Notes under the pieces: generated by a model
Seen by the model: the letters and a program-made list of their open reading frames with translations, nothing else
What the model was told of the DNA's origin: nothing
Databases searched by the model: none
Assembly: GCF_001625695.1 (NCBI RefSeq)
Contig: NZ_AUXY01000098.1
Location: 1-64,000, forward strand
Length of the DNA stretch: 64,000 nucleotides
Direction: 5' to 3'
Origin: Pseudoalteromonas luteoviolacea H33-S
GTDB taxonomy: Bacteria; Pseudomonadota; Gammaproteobacteria; Enterobacterales; Alteromonadaceae
Made by a program: the position numbers and the translations under genes
In this document: positions 59,206-64,000 of the stretch, in pieces
How positions within the stretch are numbered: position 1 is the stretch's first letter
Layout of the letters: each line of letters begins with the position of its first letter

Positions 59206-61188
59206 TTAGATTTTATTCCTGATCATATCTCTGATAACTAAACGGGCAGGGTGCAATGCCTCGTGAACTCGTTCGCTAAATGGCAAAGGTTCTTGGGTTA
59301 AACTCGCAACCAGGTGCTCCGCAACAAGAGGTGCAGTGCACAGTCCTCTTGCGCCAAATCCGGTAACTACATGCAGCCCTTTATGAGGTAAGTTTTGGGC
59401 TTCAAAGTCATAGAACTTACCTCTTTTGATATTCTCGTACGCGTGCAGCAAATCATGTTTGTCTTGGATTTGCCCAATCATGGGCGTATGGTCGTTAAAG
59501 CAACATCTCACAGCAGCTTTAGCGCTTTCAATTGAGCCTAAACTATTGTCGAAGTCAGTACCTTGATAAAAGCCAGCAAGTTGTTCACGGTTGGTGATGT
59601 TATCTTGTTCAGTGACTTCTCTCGATTTGCTATGTTTTTCAAAAGTTGCGCCCATACAATGTAAGCCATTGTGGCTCGGAGTAAAGTAGCCTTTATGGCA
59701 AAGTACTGTAGCCAGTTTAGATGAGGTAACTCCCTCGTTGATATGAGAGACTTGTCCGCGAACGCCGTGAATGCCAATGTCTTTTGTTTGCTCAAACCGG
59801 TCTGAGTGTTCACCTGCGCAAACAAATACATCTGAAAATGGACCGAATTGGCCTTTGTTTGTCGTTAAGTACCAACCATCTTCTTTCTTATCTAGTTTTT
59901 CAACGTGAGTATTAAAGTGACACTGACTAGCTTGAAGATCTTGTGCTGCATTAAATACAGCTTTAGTGAGCTCAGGAGGGCTGACCCATCCGCCAAGTTC
60001 AATAAATAGTCCACCGTACGGTGTATCAATATTGGCAATTTCTTGGGCTTCGGTTTGATCAACCGCTTTGATCAGCTGCTTAGGAAAAATGTTGCTCTTG
60101 GCCACTTTGTTGTGTTGTGTTTTTTTACTGTCGTTGATGCTTTGTAGCAGGACACCGCACCATTGATGGTCAAAGTGATAGCCAGTATTGAGAAGTTGGT
60201 CGTAAAAGCGTCTGGCATATAAAAAGCTATGCGCATAAAACTCAGATGGGATCCCAAACTCACTTTGTAGGTTTGGATAAACGGCACCTTGCAGGTTGTG
60301 TGAGGCTCCTTGGGCAAGTGCGTCATCTTCGCAAAATAGGTTTGTTTTGATGCCGCGTTTTGCCAAATGATATTGCAAGCAACTACTTGCTATACCACCG
60401 CCAATAATTGCAACATTAGATAGCTCAGCCGCATGTTGCTGATAGTACAATGGAGTTGTTGCCTGTTCGGTCGTCGTATTGAGCTTACCAACAACCATTT
60501 CTCGTTTCCGGCCATAGCCTTTGACTTTCTTACACTCAAATCCTGCACTTTGTAAGCCTCTACGAACAAAACCAGCAGCGGTAAAAGTTGCAAAGGTAGC
60601 GTCTTTTTGGCTCAAATGCGCCATGGCGTCAAAAAGGGATTGTTGCCACATATCAGGATTTTTGCTTGGTGCAAAGCCATCCAAATACCAAGCATCTACA
60701 ATGCCTTTGCTCTGATAAGCTATTTGTGGCATCGAATCTTGAACATCTCCAAACCAAAGGTCCAAAACAACGCGACCTTGCTCAAATTCAAGTCTATGGC
60801 AGCCTTGCAACGCAAGCGGGTATTGCTCACACAATTGCTCCGATAGCGATGTTAATCCGGGCCAAGCTTTTAAAGCTTGCTTTAAATCATCAAGCTTAAT
60901 GGGGTATTTTTCAAACGACATAAAGTAAAGTCGTTCAACAGCTAGGTTCTCTGCTTGTTTAAAGCGAGTCCACGTATTTAAAAAATTCAGCCCTGTGCCA
61001 AATCCAGTTTCTGCGATCACAAAGTGCTTTCTAGGATGGTTTGTGAGTCTTGTTTGTAGTGCATTTTGCTCAAAGAAAACATAATTTGACTCAGCTAACC
61101 CATCGTCATTGGAAAAATAAACGTCGTCAAAGTTGTCGGCAACAGGGGTACCTGAATCATTAAAGTGGATTTGTGCGTTACTTATCAT
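59206..61188 (-). CDS. mnmC: Bifunctional tRNA mnm5s2U34 biosynthesis protein MnmC
   Basis: MnmC finishes the 5-methylaminomethyl-2-thiouridine of tRNA wobble position 34: the C-terminal FAD oxidase removes the carboxymethyl group and the N-terminal methyltransferase adds the methyl. The N-terminal domain (about 1-250) has the SAM site TGFGTGLNFL near 61-70 and AWYLDGFAPSKNPDMW. The C-terminal domain has the FAD-binding VAIIGGGIASSCLQYHL from about 258 and ends with VTGFGARGLCTAPLVAE. Length (660) is full. The ATG at 61188 begins ISNAQIHFND, as expected. Confidence 0.95.
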   Translation of the reverse strand: MISNAQIHFNDSGTPVADNFDDVYFSNDDGLAESNYVFFEQNALQTRLTNHPRKHFVIAETGFGTGLNFLNTWTRFKQAENLAVERLYFMSFEKYPIKLDDLKQALKAWPGLTSLSEQLCEQYPLALQGCHRLEFEQGRVVLDLWFGDVQDSMPQIAYQSKGIVDAWYLDGFAPSKNPDMWQQSLFDAMAHLSQKDATFATFTAAGFVRRGLQSAGFECKKVKGYGRKREMVVGKLNTTTEQATTPLYYQQHAAELSNVAIIGGGIASSCLQYHLAKRGIKTNLFCEDDALAQGASHNLQGAVYPNLQSEFGIPSEFYAHSFLYARRFYDQLLNTGYHFDHQWCGVLLQSINDSKKTQHNKVAKSNIFPKQLIKAVDQTEAQEIANIDTPYGGLFIELGGWVSPPELTKAVFNAAQDLQASQCHFNTHVEKLDKKEDGWYLTTNKGQFGPFSDVFVCAGEHSDRFEQTKDIGIHGVRGQVSHINEGVTSSKLATVLCHKGYFTPSHNGLHCMGATFEKHSKSREVTEQDNITNREQLAGFYQGTDFDNSLGSIESAKAAVRCCFNDHTPMIGQIQDKHDLLHAYENIKRGKFYDFEAQNLPHKGLHVVTGFGARGLCTAPLVAEHLVASLTQEPLPFSERVHEALHPARLVIRDMIRNKI

Positions 61189-61277
61189 ATAAATACGTTG
61201 GTATAATGCTCATTGATGACTGGTATTTTACTGCTTTTATTTGCATTAGTCCGTTGCAATTTCACAAATATCAGTTC

Positions 61278-61295
61278 AGAGTACGTGTGTACGCT
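61278..61295. promoter_or_regulatory. FabR-like operator upstream of fabB
   Basis: AGAGTACGTGTGTACGCT has the arms AGxGTAC and GTACxCT four nt apart. It matches the E. coli FabR site of fabA, as I remember it (AGCGTACAAGTGTACGCT), at all but a few positions. It lies 74 nt before the fabB start. This suggests control of unsaturated fatty acid synthesis by a FabR-type repressor. Confidence 0.6.
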
Positions 61296-61369
61296 GGAAA
61301 GCTGACCACTTGATCAGTATTTTACGCGTAGAATACACCTAAATTTTTTAAGTTCTAAGGGAATTACCC

Positions 61370-62584
61370 ATGAGAAGAGCCGTAATTACGGGGATCGGTG
61401 TTGTTTCAAGCATCGGTAACAACAAGCAAGAAGTATTAGAATCTTTGAAAGCGGGTAAAAGTGGTATTGCTTTTAACCAAGAGTTTGCTGACATGAATTT
61501 GCGCAGCAATGTGTCAGGCAAAATTGATATTGATGTGAAAGCGTTAGTAGACCGTAAGGCGCACCGCTTTATGGGTGATGCTGCTGCCTATTCATATATT
61601 GCGATGGCACAAGCTATCGAAGACTCAGGTTTAGCTGAAGACCAAGTTTCAAATGAACGTACTGGCCTTGTAGTTGGTTCTGGTGGTGGTTCTTCTAAAT
61701 ACCAGGTAGAGGCAGCTGATATTTTACGTGAGCGCGGTGTTAAGCGCGTTGGCCCTTACATGGTACCGCGTACTATGGCGAGCACAACATCGGCATGTCT
61801 AGCAACACCTTTCAAGATTAAAGGTGTAAACTATTCAATTAGCTCTGCATGTGCGACATCAGCACACTGTGTTGGTCACGCGGTTGAGCAAATTCAACTT
61901 GGCAAACAAGACGTTATTTTTGCAGGTGGCGGTGAAGAACTACACTGGACACTGGCAATGGAATTTGACGCAATGGGTGCGCTATCAACTAAATACAACG
62001 AAGAGCCAGAAAAAGCGTCACGTACATATGATGCAAACCGTGACGGTTTTGTTATCTCTGGTGGTGGCGGTATCATGGTAATTGAAGAGCTTGAGCACGC
62101 GCTTGCTCGTGGCGCGCATATCTATGGTGAAATCGTAGGTTACGGTGCGACTTCTGATGGTTACGACATGGTTGCACCATCAGGTGAAGGCGCAGTTCGT
62201 TGTATGAAACAAGCAATGGCAACCGTTGAAGGCGACATTGATTATTTGAATACGCACGGCACATCAACACCAGTTGGTGATGTAAAAGAGCTAGGCGCAA
62301 TTCAGGAACTGTTTGGCGATAACTCACCTGCAATCAGTGCGACTAAAGCAATGACTGGTCACGCGTTAGGTGCAGCTGGTGTTCACGAAGCTATTTACTC
62401 AGTACTTATGCTTGAAAATAACTTTATCACGCCATCAATTAATATTGACGAGTTAGATGAAGAAGCAAAAGGCTTAGACATCGTAACTGAACGTCGTGAT
62501 GTTGAATTAAATACTGTGATGTCAAACAGCTTCGGTTTTGGCGGCACAAATGCAACGCTTGTTGTTCAAAAATACAAAGGTTAA
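61370..62584 (+). CDS. fabB: 3-oxoacyl-[acyl-carrier-protein] synthase I
   Basis: FabB condenses malonyl-ACP with acyl-ACP and is essential for unsaturated fatty acid synthesis. The 404-residue protein has the nucleophile Cys in SISSACATSAHC near 163, the two catalytic His residues in LNTHGTSTPVGD near 298 and TGHALGAAGVHE near 333, and the C-terminal SNSFGFGGTNATLV. Its codon use suggests strong expression. It is preceded by TAAGGGAATTACCC, a FabR-like operator further upstream, and is followed by an intrinsic terminator. Confidence 0.97.
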   Translation: MRRAVITGIGVVSSIGNNKQEVLESLKAGKSGIAFNQEFADMNLRSNVSGKIDIDVKALVDRKAHRFMGDAAAYSYIAMAQAIEDSGLAEDQVSNERTGLVVGSGGGSSKYQVEAADILRERGVKRVGPYMVPRTMASTTSACLATPFKIKGVNYSISSACATSAHCVGHAVEQIQLGKQDVIFAGGGEELHWTLAMEFDAMGALSTKYNEEPEKASRTYDANRDGFVISGGGGIMVIEELEHALARGAHIYGEIVGYGATSDGYDMVAPSGEGAVRCMKQAMATVEGDIDYLNTHGTSTPVGDVKELGAIQELFGDNSPAISATKAMTGHALGAAGVHEAIYSVLMLENNFITPSINIDELDEEAKGLDIVTERRDVELNTVMSNSFGFGGTNATLVVQKYKG

Positions 62585-62606
62585 TTTTTTAAATTAGCTA
62601 ATTTAT

Positions 62607-62631
62607 AAAAAGCCCGAAAGGGCTTTTTTTA
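62607..62631 (+). terminator. Intrinsic terminator of fabB
   Basis: AAAAGCCC pairs with GGGCTTTT around a GAAA loop, followed by T residues, 23 nt after the stop. Confidence 0.92.
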
Positions 62632-62797
62632 TACCTAAATTATTATAATAATTAACATTAATCATATTTTAATTTACGTTTGCATCTCTATTTATAAATA
62701 TATTTATGGCATATTTTAGCGCTATTGAATAAATAATTTTGCTGTGCTAAAAAGTGTGCGTACATACAAGGTGTACCTAGTTATAAAAGGGATAATT

Positions 62798-63235
62798 ATG
62801 GAAGATATATACGAAGTAGATGTTGATGGAGATGGTATCAGTGATGGCGTAGTCGCTGACTTGGACGGCGATGGGTATATTGATACTGTGGGCGTTGATC
62901 AAGACGGTGATGGTTACATTGATACCGTTGCAATGGATACTGATGGAGATGGCTATGTAGATACCGTCATGGTTGACGAAGACGGTGATGGCGTGGTCGA
63001 TGCTATTGCGATGGATACAGATGGTGACGGCTATGTAGACACTGTAGGTGTTGACTCTGATGGTGACGGCGTTATCGATACTGTGGCTGTAGATACCGAT
63101 GGTGATGGAGTAATTGACGTTGTCGCCATGGATCTGGATGGTGACGGTGATGCAGATGCGGTGATCGCTGACACCGACTTTGACGGTGAGGCGGATACCA
63201 TGATTATTGAAGACGATGGATTTGACGATTATTAA
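62798..63235 (+). CDS. Highly acidic Asp/Gly 14-residue repeat protein
   Basis: The 145-residue protein is almost wholly built of 14-residue units of the form DxDGDGhhDThxhD, for example DTDGDGYVDTVMVD. About ten consecutive units cover residues 7-135. The DxDGDG loops resemble the calcium loops of EF-hand, dockerin or thrombospondin type 3 repeats, so metal binding is likely. There is no signal peptide or membrane segment, so it would be cytoplasmic unless secreted by a leaderless route. The ATG at 62798 follows AAAGGGATAATT. It is 20 nt upstream of the next gene and is probably co-transcribed with it. I do not recognise a named family. Confidence 0.75.
   Translation: MEDIYEVDVDGDGISDGVVADLDGDGYIDTVGVDQDGDGYIDTVAMDTDGDGYVDTVMVDEDGDGVVDAIAMDTDGDGYVDTVGVDSDGDGVIDTVAVDTDGDGVIDVVAMDLDGDGDADAVIADTDFDGEADTMIIEDDGFDDY
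62818..63200 (+). repeat. 42-nt tandem repeats coding the Asp/Gly units
   Basis: The reading frame repeats with a period of 42 nt (14 codons), about nine to ten copies. The copies differ at many third positions, so the amino acid pattern is conserved better than the DNA. Confidence 0.8.
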
Positions 63236-63255
63236 TTTATTAAAGGGATTTAACT

Positions 63256-63762
63256 ATGTTCAATAAAATAAAAGAAACAGCAGCAAAAAACTTCACAGAT
63301 GAAGAAGGGAATAATCAATTGGGTGTTAATTTAAAAGAAAAAGGTGAAGGCTTAACTGCTTCTATTAAGCAAAAAGCGACAGATGCGAAAGATAATATCA
63401 AAGATATATCTGTCATGAACAAAGTAAAAGAGTTCACCAAAGCATCTGTAAAAACAGTTGAAGATATTGATAACGATTTATTGGCGAGTAATTCACAGTA
63501 TGAAATCAATAACTTTAGAGTTTCAGCAACGGCTGGTGTTACAGCTGGTATGACCCTAGATATTCACTTTGTGAAAAACCAAGGTGCGAAGGAAATTGCG
63601 CAGAAAGCATCACGCTTTTTGATTGTGGTTAACCCTGATACGGGAAGCAAAATCCAAGTACCACGAAGTGCACTAGTGAATAAAGAAACAGCAAAAATTA
63701 AAGATCCAAAAACAGATGCTGTACTAACAATTGATGCTAAAACTGGTGCTATCTTAGCCTAG
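63256..63762 (+). CDS. Hypothetical protein, partner of the Asp/Gly repeat protein
   Basis: The 168-residue protein has a charged, helical N-terminal third (KIKETAAKNFTDEEGNNQLG and ASIKQKATDAKDNIKDI, like amphipathic LEA-type helices). A more folded C-terminal part follows with NFRVSATAGVTAGMTLDIHF and FLIVVNPDTGSKIQVPRSALV. No signal peptide or membrane segment is present. AAAGGGATTTAACT precedes the ATG. It is encoded 20 nt after the repeat protein and is likely made with it. The function is unknown. Confidence 0.65.
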   Translation: MFNKIKETAAKNFTDEEGNNQLGVNLKEKGEGLTASIKQKATDAKDNIKDISVMNKVKEFTKASVKTVEDIDNDLLASNSQYEINNFRVSATAGVTAGMTLDIHFVKNQGAKEIAQKASRFLIVVNPDTGSKIQVPRSALVNKETAKIKDPKTDAVLTIDAKTGAILA

Positions 63763-63780
63763 TTATAAAGTAATTAACCA

Positions 63781-63811
63781 TATACAGCCTAGATGCTAGG
63801 CTGTATATTTT
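63781..63811. terminator. Bidirectional intrinsic terminator
   Basis: TATACAGCCTAG (63781-63792) pairs perfectly with CTAGGCTGTATA (63796-63807) and is followed by T residues. It lies between the convergent hypothetical gene and smpB. Confidence 0.85.
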
Positions 63812-63816
63812 GTGGG

Positions 63817-64000
63817 TTAAACCTTGTGCTTCATGAGTCTTTCTTTATCGCGAGACCAATCTCTGTCTTTGATGTCTGCGCGCTTGTCGTGCATTTTCTT
63901 ACCTTTTGCTAGGTGAAACTCTAATTTTACCCAACATTTTTTCCAGTACATTGCAGTAGCGACTAATGAAAAGCCATCACGTTCTGTGGCACCGATTAAT
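63817..64000 (-). CDS. smpB: SsrA-binding protein SmpB, C-terminal part, cut by the right window edge
   Basis: SmpB binds tmRNA and places it in the ribosomal A site for trans-translation. About 60 residues of the C-terminal end are visible: ERDGFSLVATAMYWKK, VKLEFHLAKGKKMHDKR and the basic tail RDWSRDKERLMKHKV, exactly as in the family. The start lies beyond the window. Its partner ssrA is on the same strand about 47 kb away. Confidence 0.95.
   Translation of the reverse strand, partial: LIGATERDGFSLVATAMYWKKCWVKLEFHLAKGKKMHDKRADIKDRDWSRDKERLMKHKV

Noticed and set aside
62818..63200. Periodic 42-nt DNA pattern that could suggest a CRISPR array or satellite
   Set aside because: It is a continuous coding frame with divergent third positions and a conserved Asp/Gly amino acid pattern; there are no spacers.

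Overview
The window looks like chromosomal DNA of a marine gammaproteobacterium, most likely Pseudoalteromonas or a close relative. This is inferred from recognisable core proteins (FabB, MnmC, RNase T, the sodium-motor protein MotY, SmpB), an ANDDNYALAA-type tmRNA tag, AT-rich intergenic DNA and the general protein content. No database search was possible, so all names rest on motifs and remembered family features.

Left region (1-16.4 kb): a defence island. It starts with an edge-truncated membrane protein and a 5'-truncated tyrosine recombinase, both on the minus strand. A plus-strand block follows: a type II Zorya system (zorA-zorB-zorE, joined by 1-nt overlaps), a type I restriction-modification system (hsdM-hsdS-hsdR), and mcrB-mcrC. 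mcrBC follows hsdR after 24 nt and mcrB overlaps mcrC by 4 nt, so hsdMSR-mcrBC is probably one transcription unit. An unrecognised membrane-anchored protein with a helix-turn-helix-like segment closes the block. The island abuts the 3' end of ssrA (tmRNA, minus strand), a classic integration site, although no duplicated ssrA 3' end lies inside the window.

Middle region (16.9-55 kb): accessory chromosomal genes, mostly one- to three-gene units. They include a DUF5648-like secreted protein, an ADP-ribosylglycohydrolase, a Bor-like lipoprotein, an orphan double-glycine Cys-rich peptide precursor, and an operon of an ATPase-less ABC membrane protein with an RND adaptor and pump next to an AraC/GyrI-like regulator. 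Further along are an OsmC-YcaO fusion, an S66 peptidase, kptA, a xenobiotic acetyltransferase, an ECF sigma factor with a Cys-rich tail paired with an NTF2-like protein, and two large unknown lipoproteins. An HxlR-regulated redox pair, a TauE-type permease, remains of a TetR/efflux-adaptor locus with several in-frame stops, a soluble double-PAS chemoreceptor, and a LysR/PEP-mutase-family divergent pair complete it.

Right region (55.7-64 kb): mainly core genes. A FapA-family protein, rnt, motY, mnmC and fabB (with a FabR-like operator) are followed by two unknown proteins, one built almost wholly of 14-residue Asp/Gly repeats, and by the 3' part of smpB. smpB and ssrA share an orientation but lie about 47 kb apart.
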